A stretch of DNA of 64,000 nucleotides from an uncultured Pelagibacteraceae bacterium. GTDB lineage: Bacteria; Pseudomonadota; Alphaproteobacteria; Pelagibacterales; Pelagibacteraceae. Positions 44,795 to 53,339 of this stretch are shown in pieces (the first letter of the stretch is position 1; the number at the start of each line of letters is the position of its first letter). The notes beneath the pieces were generated by a model that ran no database searches, was not told the origin of the DNA, and was given only the letters and a program-made list of their open reading frames with translations. Location: contig CACAPU010000001.1 of the NCBI GenBank assembly GCA_902534465.1, positions 62,001 through 126,000 of the forward strand, in the 5' to 3' direction. The translations under genes and the position numbers were made by a program.

Positions 44795-45201
44795 TATGAT
44801 ATCTCCTTTATTATTTTATCCGCCCAAAACTTAGCATCTTGAGTAGTTACACGAAAATCATATTTTTCTGGTTTGACAAACATTTGATTAGTATCGTCAA
44901 ACCTTCCTTCTTTAATCGTGTCTACCCAAATAACAAAATCTGCAGGGAATAAACTTCTTGCTTTTGGAGTTGGGCAAATAAAATCTGCCACAACATAATT
45001 TCCTTGATTTTTCAGCTTTAAAGCAAAGTCTGCCATTCTTTTAGCTTGTCTTTTTCTACCCTCCTCAGAAAAATCCCAATCATTTGCTTCTTTTCTAACT
45101 TCGTCAGCATTTAATCTTTTTGCATTCAGTTTTGGAGCAAGTTCTTCTGCCAATGTTGTTTTGCCAGCCCCAGGCAAACCCATAATTAAAACTATTTTCA
45201 T
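44794..45201 (-). CDS. APS-kinase-like P-loop kinase
   Basis: 135 residues. Walker A GLPGAGKT at 8-15, the DEVR pair (NADEVR near 31-36) and VADFICPTPKARSLFP match the adenylylsulfate-kinase fold, although it is shorter than CysC. The protein phosphorylates an unknown small substrate, perhaps not APS, given no sulfate assimilation genes here. It overlaps both neighbours, next to a nucleotidyltransferase. Confidence 0.78.
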   Translation of the reverse strand: MKIVLIMGLPGAGKTTLAEELAPKLNAKRLNADEVRKEANDWDFSEEGRKRQAKRMADFALKLKNQGNYVVADFICPTPKARSLFPADFVIWVDTIKEGRFDDTNQMFVKPEKYDFRVTTQDAKFWADKIIKEIS

Positions 45202-46436
45202 TAAATTTGTTCTAAAGGATGATGAGACATTAATTCTAATCCATTTTCGCCAACTAAATATTGTTGTTCTAATTTCACTCCCTCATGACCTCCAACTTCG
45301 CCGATATAACTTTCTAGGGTAATTGTCATATTTTTTTGAAATATACCGCTTCTTTCTCCACCATCAGTCGGATATCTAATTGCTGGCCACTCATCACATA
45401 AACCTATTCCATGAAGCATGACTGAATATCTATTTCCGTAATATTTTTCAGGAAGTATCCATGCCTTTTCAGTAAATTCTCTAAATGATACTCCATCTTT
45501 AATTAATCTTGAATTATAGTCAATCTGCTCAACTGCTGTTGAATAAATTTTTTTTTGATGTTCATTAAATTTATTTCCACAAACAAAAGCTCTAGAAATA
45601 TCTGCACAATATCCATAAGGGCCTACCATATCTGTATCAAAGGATACGATCTCACCATCTTGAATAATCTTATTACTACTTTCTTGCATCCAAGGATTGG
45701 TTCTAGAGCCTGAAGATAATATTCTACACTCTATCCACTCTCCACCATTTTCAATGTTCGTTTTATGTAAAATCGACCATAACTCATCTTCAGTAATTCC
45801 TGATTTCAAATAATCTCTCATTTTAATTATTCCAATATCAGCAACATCTAAAGCTGCTCGCATGCATTTAATTTCTTCAGACGATTTAATAACTCTAGCC
45901 TGTTCAAGTATTTTTTTCGCTTCTAAAACTTGAATTCCTTTTTTATTAAGCTCATTTACGGCTGGACCATTGATTACATCAATTGCGATTTTTTTACTTT
46001 TAAAATAAGAGTTAGATAAATCATTTACTTCATTGACCCATTTTTTAAGTTGCAACTCTGATTGGTCACCATTGCTAAAATAATCCCAAGTAATTGCTGG
46101 TCTTATTTCATCTATTAAATTGAGACCTTTAGATAATATTTCACAGTTAAAATATTCATATAATATTGTTGGACCATCAACAGAGATAAAACAATATCTT
46201 GTAAGATTATGCATATTATAAACACTCATATTCACAGTATCTAATGCATACCTTACATTTACTGGATCAAATAAAATACATGCCTCTATATTATTTTTCT
46301 TTAATTCATTTCTTAATCTATCAAGTCTATAAGATCTAAGTTCGTCAAAATCTATTTCATCTTCTCTTAATCTTTTTTTTGAAATATATTTCTTAATTGG
46401 TTGGTTTTCTGAAAGAATTTTTCTGTTAAACTTCAT
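45201..46436 (-). CDS. M24-fold metallohydrolase/lyase of the DddP-like clade
   Basis: 411 residues with an N-terminal creatinase-type domain (FDPVNVRYALDTVNMSVYNM) and an M24 domain. All metal ligands are intact: FDTDMVGPYGYCADISR (three Asp), HGIGLCDEW (His), ITLESYIGE (Glu) and GVKLEQQYL (Glu). GGEWIECRILSSGSRTNPW and HGIGLCDEWP resemble the DMSP lyase DddP, which cleaves DMSP to acrylate and DMS. However, DddP has close M24 paralogs of unknown activity that share these motifs, and I cannot separate them by eye. It overlaps the kinase gene by one base. Confidence 0.82.
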   Translation of the reverse strand: MKFNRKILSENQPIKKYISKKRLREDEIDFDELRSYRLDRLRNELKKNNIEACILFDPVNVRYALDTVNMSVYNMHNLTRYCFISVDGPTILYEYFNCEILSKGLNLIDEIRPAITWDYFSNGDQSELQLKKWVNEVNDLSNSYFKSKKIAIDVINGPAVNELNKKGIQVLEAKKILEQARVIKSSEEIKCMRAALDVADIGIIKMRDYLKSGITEDELWSILHKTNIENGGEWIECRILSSGSRTNPWMQESSNKIIQDGEIVSFDTDMVGPYGYCADISRAFVCGNKFNEHQKKIYSTAVEQIDYNSRLIKDGVSFREFTEKAWILPEKYYGNRYSVMLHGIGLCDEWPAIRYPTDGGERSGIFQKNMTITLESYIGEVGGHEGVKLEQQYLVGENGLELMSHHPLEQI

Positions 46437-46438
46437 CT

Positions 46439-46879
46439 CTATAACATCTGTACACCAACTCCTGTTTTTGGATAGGTGTATAAATTATAATTTGCACAAA
46501 GCTCATCTCCTGGTTTCAAATCTTTTATTGAAACCATAAAAAAATATTTTGCGTCTGGTTTCTCTCTTAAATTATAATACATGTTTTCTAAATTATCATC
46601 ATTTTCGTTAAATTTTTTTGCTTTTGCGGTAGGATCAATTGGATCACCAAACTTTAATGTAGGTAAAATATTTGATACCATTCTTTGAACTGTAGGATTG
46701 TCAGAATGATTATAAAAACCACCTAATGGAGTTCTTATATATTTATTTTCAAACTGCTCATCTCTTATGTGAGTAATTCCGATAAAAGTATTAGCTTTAA
46801 TTTCTTTGGTTGCGAATAATCCCAAACCTTCGATTGGTGAACTTTTTATTGTTAATGCATCTGGTAAAGGTCTGTACAT
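46439..46879 (-). CDS. SET-domain protein (prokaryotic lysine methyltransferase-like)
   Basis: Start set at the ATG at 46879, after the Rieske stop; 146 residues. The SET domain is clear: SPIEGLGLFATKEIKANTFI near the start, GGFYNHSDNPT (NHSxxPN-type) and DLKPGDELCANYNLY at the end. SET proteins use SAM to methylate lysines; small bacterial ones have largely unknown targets. It is placed between the Rieske oxygenase and the DddP-like gene. Confidence 0.85.
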   Translation of the reverse strand: MYRPLPDALTIKSSPIEGLGLFATKEIKANTFIGITHIRDEQFENKYIRTPLGGFYNHSDNPTVQRMVSNILPTLKFGDPIDPTAKAKKFNENDDNLENMYYNLREKPDAKYFFMVSIKDLKPGDELCANYNLYTYPKTGVGVQML

Positions 46880-46893
46880 ATATTTCGCACTTT

Positions 46894-48069
46894 CTACACA
46901 ATGTGAGTTGCCACCCACTTGTGAAATTGATGTGTTGGATTATCCATATCAGGAGAAAAATTTCCACCATTATATGCATGTGAGTTGCGGCCTAATTGCA
47001 TTCTTTGAATTATACCAACATCTTCTTTTTGAATATCTTCCCACAATTTATGATTTTGTTTTCTTAATGATTTAAATTCTAATGATTTTGCGGCTTTTTC
47101 ACCTACATAATATATTTCCATGTGCTCTAAAGTTTTTTTATGACTAATGGGTTCTAACCAATATGCGTAGAAATGATCTTTATGTATACCTAACATAACA
47201 TTGGGAAACAAAGCTACATACTCTGCAATATTTTCTTTTTCTTTGGGCCAGTTAGGAAAGCAAGGAAATTTTTTCTTACCTTTAAATTTTGGATTGTAAA
47301 CAACTGTGCCTTGGCCTGCAAAGCGGTTTGGTAATCCTTGAATATGATAGTGATCTTCAATTTTTGAATAAGAATTTAAACCTGGATGAACCCATGGCAA
47401 ATGATAACTTTCACAATAATTTTCAATTGCAAATTTCCAATTACATTTTGCATTTATTTTAAAATAACCAAAATCATTTGCATGATTAATTAATTTTCTA
47501 TCTTTTTTTTTCCAAAATTTAGCCCACCTATCATTTAAGGGTTTAATATATTTTTCAAATGGAATTTCGTTGTTACTAATATTAATAAAAATTAAATCTA
47601 ACCAAACACATGATCTTATTTCTTTTAAATTGTTTTTATTTTTTTTAAATTTTGGGCTACTATGTTGGTTCATCCCACCTATATGAGGTGTTGCAATTAG
47701 CTTTCCATCTGATGTGTATGACCATGAATGATAAGGACATCTGATAACATTTCTAATATTGCCTTTTTTGTTTACTAGCTTTACTCCTCTATGACTACAG
47801 ACGTTATGAAAAACTTTTATCTGATCTTTTTTATTCCTTACTAAAAATAATGGCAGTCCTAACAAGTTAAATGGTTTTACATCGCCGATATTTGGCAAAG
47901 AACTTGCTACTCCTATTACAGTCCATTTATTTTCAAATATTTTCTCTCTTTCTATTAAAGTATAATCTTTACTTGTATAACATTCGTTGGGGAGTCCATG
48001 TGCTTTTGAAATTGGTTTCTTAACTATATCTAATTTTTTTTTATCTATAATTTTATAAATTGCTGACAT
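46894..48069 (-). CDS. Rieske non-heme iron oxygenase, betaine/carnitine-monooxygenase-like
   Basis: 391 residues. The Rieske cluster has C91-x-H93 and C111-x2-H114 (CSHRGVKLVN, RCPYHSW). The catalytic domain has the mononuclear iron histidines H223 and H228 (ESYHLPWVHPG). This architecture matches GbcA, CntA and stachydrine demethylase, which attack quaternary ammonium compounds to release a methyl as formaldehyde or cleave C-N bonds. A reductase subunit is not encoded nearby. It lies between a methyltransferase gene and the SET gene in the DMGDH block. Confidence 0.9.
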   Translation of the reverse strand: MSAIYKIIDKKKLDIVKKPISKAHGLPNECYTSKDYTLIEREKIFENKWTVIGVASSLPNIGDVKPFNLLGLPLFLVRNKKDQIKVFHNVCSHRGVKLVNKKGNIRNVIRCPYHSWSYTSDGKLIATPHIGGMNQHSSPKFKKNKNNLKEIRSCVWLDLIFINISNNEIPFEKYIKPLNDRWAKFWKKKDRKLINHANDFGYFKINAKCNWKFAIENYCESYHLPWVHPGLNSYSKIEDHYHIQGLPNRFAGQGTVVYNPKFKGKKKFPCFPNWPKEKENIAEYVALFPNVMLGIHKDHFYAYWLEPISHKKTLEHMEIYYVGEKAAKSLEFKSLRKQNHKLWEDIQKEDVGIIQRMQLGRNSHAYNGGNFSPDMDNPTHQFHKWVATHIV

Positions 48070-48070
48070 T

Positions 48071-48700
48071 TTATTTTGTCACTTCATATAGACCAAGCCA
48101 TGCATTTACATCTTTACTAGCAATATAATCAGATTTAAAAAACTCTATTTCTTTCCATTTATTTTCATTTTTTAATTGTTTGATTTTTTTATCAAATCCA
48201 TATTCCTCATATATTCCCTCGTTAATAGTGAAACAAATTAGACCTTTATTTTTAGTAATTCTAATAAACTCATCTAATGCAGGTGGTTTTACATGTCCAA
48301 AAGTAAATGTGCCCACACACATTAAAGCATCATATTGATCATCCTTTTCCTTGATTGGTTTATTTAAATCTACTTTATCTAATTTTTTATAAAGGTTATT
48401 TGGAACCAAATCTAAAAGTTTTTGGGATAGATCGGCACCAAAAAAATTAGTGAAACCATACTTTTTCAATTCTACACCAACCAATCCAGTTCCACATCCA
48501 GCATCATAAATATTAATATCTTTTTCTTTTTGATGTTTATTGAAAACTTCTGCTGTTTCCTTTGGGCCAGTATAATTCCATTCAACCATATCTTTATCAT
48601 ATTTATTATCCAAACCCCATTCGTCATAAAAATCCATCACCTCTTTTGTTTCTTTTAGTTTATAAATTGGAACTTTGTTACCTACATCTTTTTGGGCCAT
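48071..48700 (-). CDS. class I SAM-dependent methyltransferase
   Basis: 209 residues. SAM-binding motif I is IYDAGCGTGLVGVELKKYGF, followed by an acidic loop GADLSQKLLD, then YDALMCVGTFTFGHVKPPAL. It resembles Williams-Beuren/type 11 methyltransferases (N-terminus DFYDEWGLDNKYDKDMVEWN). The target is not known. It is coupled to the DMGDH-type gene upstream, so an amine or carboxylate methyl transfer linked to betaine chemistry is possible. Confidence 0.88.
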   Translation of the reverse strand: MAQKDVGNKVPIYKLKETKEVMDFYDEWGLDNKYDKDMVEWNYTGPKETAEVFNKHQKEKDINIYDAGCGTGLVGVELKKYGFTNFFGADLSQKLLDLVPNNLYKKLDKVDLNKPIKEKDDQYDALMCVGTFTFGHVKPPALDEFIRITKNKGLICFTINEGIYEEYGFDKKIKQLKNENKWKEIEFFKSDYIASKDVNAWLGLYEVTK

Positions 48701-51105
48701 TACCCTCTCATTTTTTCTCCACTTGGATCATAAAGTGCTTCTTTGATAATTGAACAATTGAATAAATCACCATTAATTTCTACTTGTATTCCATCTTCAG
48801 ATGATAAATTTTTTTGATCTAGATATGAAAAAGCAACACTTTTATTTACAAAATGAGCAAATCCACCTGAAGTTATATACCCAATGCTATTATCTCCCTT
48901 CATTACTGCTTCATTGTTTGTGACATCTATGTCGTTTGTTTGAATTATTAAAGGAACTAATCTATTCGAGCTATTGTCTTGTTTAGCTTTTTCTTTACCA
49001 ATAAATTCTTTGTTCCAATTAATGAAACTTTCTAATCCAGTTTCTTTAGCAGTAAAATCAGGTCGATAGTCTAAAGTCCACGCACCCCAATTTTTCTCTA
49101 GTCTCATAGACATTAAAGCTCTTCCACCAAAAGGTTTAATACCAAATTCTTTTCCCGCCTCCATTAACTCCTCATAAAGTTTAATTTGGAAATGTGGCGC
49201 AACATATATTTCATAACCAAGTTCACCCGTGAATGAAATTCGGTTTATAATTGCTGGAACACCTCCAACAAACATTCTTCTTGAGTCTCTAAATCTAAAT
49301 TTTTCATTAGATACATCGTCTCTAACTATTTTTTCTAAAACTTTTCTCGAATTAGGTCCTGCTATAGATATTCCATGAAATTCATCTGATCTATTTTTAT
49401 ATTCAACATTAAATTTATCTAAATGGCTTTCAAACCAACGTCTATGCATTTCTTGAGCTGCACCTGAACCAAAAACCATAAATTCGTTTTCATCAAGGCA
49501 TGAAACTGTAAGATCGCCACATAATTTTCCTCTATAAGATAACATTGGAGATAACGATATTCTTCCAGGATTTGGAAGCTTACCTGCCATAATATGATCT
49601 AAAAATTTTCTTGCATCTTTTCCTTTAAATTGATGTTTTGAAAAATTAGCAACTTCAATAAAACCAACATTTTCTCTTACATTAATAACTTCTTTGGAGA
49701 CATAATTATGCGATCTAGATCTTTTTATAGTTGGCTCTTCGTATGCATCTTTTTTATCATTTGCAAACCACAAAACATTTTCTAAACCAAAGCTGTCTCC
49801 CATAACCGCTCCTTGTTCTACAAACCGATCATAAAGAGCTGTTGTTTTTTGTTTTCTTCCTTTTGGTAAAGTTTCATTTGGAAATGTCATAATAAATCTT
49901 CGTTCATAATTTTCAGAAGATTTAATTGTTCCGTATTGAGGTGATGCATAATCTCCAAATCTTGCAACATCCATTGCCCAAACATCTATTGATGGTTCTC
50001 CGTCAATTATCCATTCAGCAATACATTTTCCAACTCCTCCTCCTTGACAAAAACCAGCCATTACACCCACTGCTACCCAATAATTTTTCATTCCGGGAAC
50101 AGGTCCAATTAATGGTGATCCATCAGGTCCAAAAGTAAAAGGCCCATTTACAATATTTTTAATTCCTGCCTTTTCTAACGCTGGCATTCTTTCAAAACCT
50201 ATTGCTAATCTATCTTGAATATTATCTAGTTTTGGTTCTAATAACTCATGACCAAAATTCATAGGTGTTCCTTCAACCTTCCATGGTGTTGATTTTGGTT
50301 CATAAGTTCCAAGAAGCATTCCTTTTCCTTCTTGTCTAAAATAAATGTTACCTTCAAAATCAGTTCCAATAGGAATTCTTTGATCACCCATTGCTTCAAT
50401 TTCTGGAATAGCTTCAGTGATTAAGTAGTGATGCTCCATTGGTTGAACTGGTAGATTAATTCCTGCAAGCTGTCCAACTTCTCTTGCCCATAAACCTCCA
50501 GCGTTAATAACTATTTCAGCTTTTATATTGCCCTTGTCAGTTATCACATCCCAACTTCCATCCTCTTTTTGTTTTGTGTCTTTTACAACTGTATGTGTAT
50601 AATATTTTCCACCATGAACTTTTGCTGCTTTAGCAAAAGCATAAGTCACACCTGATGGGTCTACTTCCCCATCAATTGGATCCCACAATGCTAGAAGGTA
50701 TCTTGATGGATCAATTAAAGGATTTTTCTTTTTTACTTCCTCTAAAGAAACAAACTCTTGGTCAAGACCCATATATCTTGCTTTAGACCTCTCTCTTTTT
50801 AAATAATCCGCCCAAACATCATTTGAAGCCAAATAAAATCCCCCACTTGATTTGAATCCAACTGAATGGCCAGACTCTTTTTCAATTTCTTTGTACAATC
50901 CGATTGTATAAGCCATCATTCTAGAAATATTTGGGTCAGATGAAATCACATGTACATTTCCAGCTGCATGCCAAGAGGATCCAGATGTGAGTTCATTTCT
51001 TTCAAGAAGAATACAATCTTTTAAACCAAACTTTGATAAATGATAAAGAATGGAACAGCCTACTACGCCGCCACCTATGATGACTACTTTTGCATGATTT
51101 TGCAT
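48700..51105 (-). CDS. dimethylglycine/sarcosine dehydrogenase-type FAD protein with GcvT domains (paralog 3)
   Basis: 801 residues. FAD domain from VVIIGGGVVGCSILYHLSKF, covalent-FAD histidine in LTSGSSWHAAGN, FAO_M linker, then GCV_T (about 425-690) and GCV_T_C to the end. Its closest functional analogue is DMGDH, taking an N-methyl group to tetrahydrofolate. It follows the homocysteine methyltransferase gene by one base. Since that enzyme would make dimethylglycine from betaine, dimethylglycine is a fitting substrate. Confidence 0.93.
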   Translation of the reverse strand: MQNHAKVVIIGGGVVGCSILYHLSKFGLKDCILLERNELTSGSSWHAAGNVHVISSDPNISRMMAYTIGLYKEIEKESGHSVGFKSSGGFYLASNDVWADYLKRERSKARYMGLDQEFVSLEEVKKKNPLIDPSRYLLALWDPIDGEVDPSGVTYAFAKAAKVHGGKYYTHTVVKDTKQKEDGSWDVITDKGNIKAEIVINAGGLWAREVGQLAGINLPVQPMEHHYLITEAIPEIEAMGDQRIPIGTDFEGNIYFRQEGKGMLLGTYEPKSTPWKVEGTPMNFGHELLEPKLDNIQDRLAIGFERMPALEKAGIKNIVNGPFTFGPDGSPLIGPVPGMKNYWVAVGVMAGFCQGGGVGKCIAEWIIDGEPSIDVWAMDVARFGDYASPQYGTIKSSENYERRFIMTFPNETLPKGRKQKTTALYDRFVEQGAVMGDSFGLENVLWFANDKKDAYEEPTIKRSRSHNYVSKEVINVRENVGFIEVANFSKHQFKGKDARKFLDHIMAGKLPNPGRISLSPMLSYRGKLCGDLTVSCLDENEFMVFGSGAAQEMHRRWFESHLDKFNVEYKNRSDEFHGISIAGPNSRKVLEKIVRDDVSNEKFRFRDSRRMFVGGVPAIINRISFTGELGYEIYVAPHFQIKLYEELMEAGKEFGIKPFGGRALMSMRLEKNWGAWTLDYRPDFTAKETGLESFINWNKEFIGKEKAKQDNSSNRLVPLIIQTNDIDVTNNEAVMKGDNSIGYITSGGFAHFVNKSVAFSYLDQKNLSSEDGIQVEINGDLFNCSIIKEALYDPSGEKMRG

Positions 51106-51106
51106 G

Positions 51107-52147
51107 TTAGTATTTTACTTCTTTATTGACGTCTTTCAATGTCTTGTCTGTCCCATGGTGAAAATGTTTAGTCATATCTGGCATGTACTTCATGGCAATT
51201 GGTTTTTTACCAACTGCAACAGCCATTTGTCTAACATGATGAGCTTCAGCACCACAACAAATACCGATTAAATTAATTTTTTCTTTAAGACATTCTTTTG
51301 CAAATTCAGCCATTTCAAATCTGTTACAATATAAATTATCTAGAGCAACAGGGAATGCATTTCCTCCAGGAATGCAGTCACATCCGTGATCTGTCTGATT
51401 CAAAAATCCTGGTTCTTCCTCTGTTGTTCTATATGGAACAGGAAGACCTGCAACATGACAGGAAACTTTTTTTCTTATTTTTTTTAAAAGTTTCATGGTC
51501 ATTTCTGGACCTCTATAACAATTCAAACCAACAACATCAGCACCAAGATCTTCAATTATTTTACATGCGTCTTCAGCAGTGTGGCCATCTCTTGTCAAAT
51601 CACCACGAGGTATTGCATAATTGGCAACTGCAATCAAACCTTCATCCTTAATTGCTTTTAAAGCTATCTTCATTTCATCTACCCAATTAATTGTTTCTGC
51701 AACTACAAAGTCAACTCCTGCCTCTTTGGCCCAAAGCACTTGCTCTTCGTACATCTTTTGACATTCTTTGAATGAGTTTTTGTCTTTTGGATCAAAAATA
51801 TTTGTATTAGCAACATCTCCACAAACCATTAAGTCTAAATCTTTAAATTCTTTCGCAGCATCCTTTGCAATTTTAAGTGCATTTTTTTGCATCGGCTCTA
51901 GCAAATGTTCTTTTCCAATAATTCTTAATTTCTCTCTATGTCCATAATAGGTGAAAGCTTGAACAATATCTGAACCAGCTCTAATAAATTCTCTATGTAA
52001 TTGTGTAACTACATCTGGATGCTCTAAAACTACTTCTGGCACAAATGGACCTGCAGAAAGATATCCTCTCCTTTCCATCGCAAATAAATATCCCTCTGCG
52101 AATATAACGGGACCCTCATCTAATCTTGATAATAAATTTTTATTCAT
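51107..52147 (-). CDS. homocysteine S-methyltransferase, betaine-homocysteine methyltransferase-like
   Basis: 346 residues of the homocysteine S-methyltransferase family. Zinc cysteines appear in VGLNCYRGPE and GICCGAEAHH (pattern C...CC), and the betaine-type start EGPVIFAEGYLFAMERRGYL. It would transfer a methyl group from betaine, or DMSP-like donors, to homocysteine, giving methionine and dimethylglycine. It is the first gene of the minus-strand block, with the DMGDH gene directly after it. The leader before it (52148-52280) is shared with a divergent gene. Confidence 0.9.
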   Translation of the reverse strand: MNKNLLSRLDEGPVIFAEGYLFAMERRGYLSAGPFVPEVVLEHPDVVTQLHREFIRAGSDIVQAFTYYGHREKLRIIGKEHLLEPMQKNALKIAKDAAKEFKDLDLMVCGDVANTNIFDPKDKNSFKECQKMYEEQVLWAKEAGVDFVVAETINWVDEMKIALKAIKDEGLIAVANYAIPRGDLTRDGHTAEDACKIIEDLGADVVGLNCYRGPEMTMKLLKKIRKKVSCHVAGLPVPYRTTEEEPGFLNQTDHGCDCIPGGNAFPVALDNLYCNRFEMAEFAKECLKEKINLIGICCGAEAHHVRQMAVAVGKKPIAMKYMPDMTKHFHHGTDKTLKDVNKEVKY

Positions 52148-52254
52148 ATTTATTTAATAATTTATTTCTAAATAAAGTGAGTTTAAAGACAATTTTAACA
52201 CAACTCAAAGTTGAAACTAGTTTGCAATTTTTCCATCTATATGTTCTGATGATT

Positions 52255-52275
52255 TATAATTAATTAATTAGGAGA
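52255..52275 (+). promoter_or_regulatory. -10 box and ribosome site of the TMAO/betaine-type binding-protein gene
   Basis: TATAAT lies at 52255-52260 and GGAGA at 52271-52275, six bases before the ATG at 52281. A possible weak -35, TTCCAT at 52231-52236, is 18 bases upstream of the -10. The leader would be about 15 bases. Confidence 0.5.
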
Positions 52276-52280
52276 TAATA

Positions 52281-53291
52281 ATGAAATTAAAAAGAATCTT
52301 ACTTTCTGCATTATTTGTTTTAGGCGTTACATCTTTCGGTAATGTTGCTAATGCAAAATGTGGAGACATTAGTATTGCTAATATGAACTGGGCTTCTGCA
52401 AACTTCATGGCTGAAGTTGACAAAATCATATTAGAAGAAGGTTATGGATGTAATGTTGAGCTTGTGCCTGGTGCAACTCAGCCAACTTTTGCATCTATGC
52501 AAGAAAAAGGTGAACCAGATGTAGCCCCAGAATTTTGGGCTAACGCTGCAATCATTGCTTTAAATAAAGCAGTTGATGAAGGAAGAATGCACTCACTTAA
52601 TAAAGCACCTATTACTGGTTTAGGTGAAGGATGGTGGGTGTTACCTGCTACTTTAGAAAAACATCCTGAACTTACAACTGCTGAAGCAATTTTGGCAAGA
52701 CCGGATCTATTTCCTCATCCAGAGGATCCATCAAAAGGTGGGTTTCATATTTGTCCTCCAGGATGGAACTGTGAACTAAGTAATAGAAATCTTTACAAAG
52801 CTTTTGACATGGAAGCAAAAGGTTGGGCTATTGTTGAAACAGGTTCTGCTGCAGGATTAGATGGATCAATTGCTAAAGCTGCTGAAAGAGGTGAAAACTG
52901 GTTTGGTTACTATTGGTCACCAACAGCTATCATTGGTAAATATGATATGAGAGCTGTGGACATGGGAGCTTGGGGTGGAAAAGATAACTGGGATAAATGT
53001 ATAGTTTTACCAGAACAAGAATGTGGAGACCCTAAAGCAACTTCATGGACAAAATCTGAAGTTTACACAATCGTAACTGACAATTTCAAAAATACAGCTG
53101 GAAGTGCTGGTATGGATTATTTCAAAAAAAGAACTTATCCAGGTCCAGTAATGAACGGTATGTTAGTTTGGATGGGTGAAAACCAAGCAGAGGGTGCTGA
53201 TGCTGCAATTGAATTCCTAACAAACCAAGAAGATGTTTGGTCTAAGTGGGTTTCAAGTGAAGCTGCTGCAAAAATAAAAAAAGCACTATAA
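52281..53291 (+). CDS. TMAO/glycine betaine-type ABC substrate-binding protein (OpuAC/TmoX-like)
   Basis: 336 residues with a signal peptide (about 1-25, ending NVANA). The OpuAC fold follows, with GDISIANMNWASANFMAEV, and several tryptophans (WWVLP, WFGYYWSP, WGGKDNW) suitable for an aromatic cage round a quaternary ammonium or N-oxide. TmoX, the TMAO-binding protein of marine alphaproteobacteria, is the closest functional type I can think of; glycine betaine is the alternative ligand. It heads a plus-strand operon with a permease, MetF-like and GcvT-like genes. Confidence 0.85.
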   Translation: MKLKRILLSALFVLGVTSFGNVANAKCGDISIANMNWASANFMAEVDKIILEEGYGCNVELVPGATQPTFASMQEKGEPDVAPEFWANAAIIALNKAVDEGRMHSLNKAPITGLGEGWWVLPATLEKHPELTTAEAILARPDLFPHPEDPSKGGFHICPPGWNCELSNRNLYKAFDMEAKGWAIVETGSAAGLDGSIAKAAERGENWFGYYWSPTAIIGKYDMRAVDMGAWGGKDNWDKCIVLPEQECGDPKATSWTKSEVYTIVTDNFKNTAGSAGMDYFKKRTYPGPVMNGMLVWMGENQAEGADAAIEFLTNQEDVWSKWVSSEAAAKIKKAL

Positions 53292-53305
53292 TTAGTGTAA
53301 ATATT

Positions 53306-53332
53306 ACTGAACCCGTTTATAACGGGTTCAGT
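53306..53332 (+). repeat. perfect 12-bp hairpin between binding-protein and permease genes
   Basis: ACTGAACCCGTT (53306-53317) pairs with AACGGGTTCAGT (53321-53332) around a 3-base loop. It is followed by A-rich bases and not a T-tract, so it is not a classical terminator. It lies directly before the permease ATG at 53340, where a ribosome site would be expected. It may stabilise the upstream mRNA or hold down permease translation. Confidence 0.85.
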
Positions 53333-53339
53333 TAAAAAA

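Noticed and set aside
45201-46436. Naming this gene dddP outright
   Set aside because: Close M24 paralogs share the same motifs and lack proven lyase activity.
52148-52280. SAM-V riboswitch call
   Set aside because: Only a 5-bp stem is visible and I could not place the SAM-V core; needs a covariance-model search.
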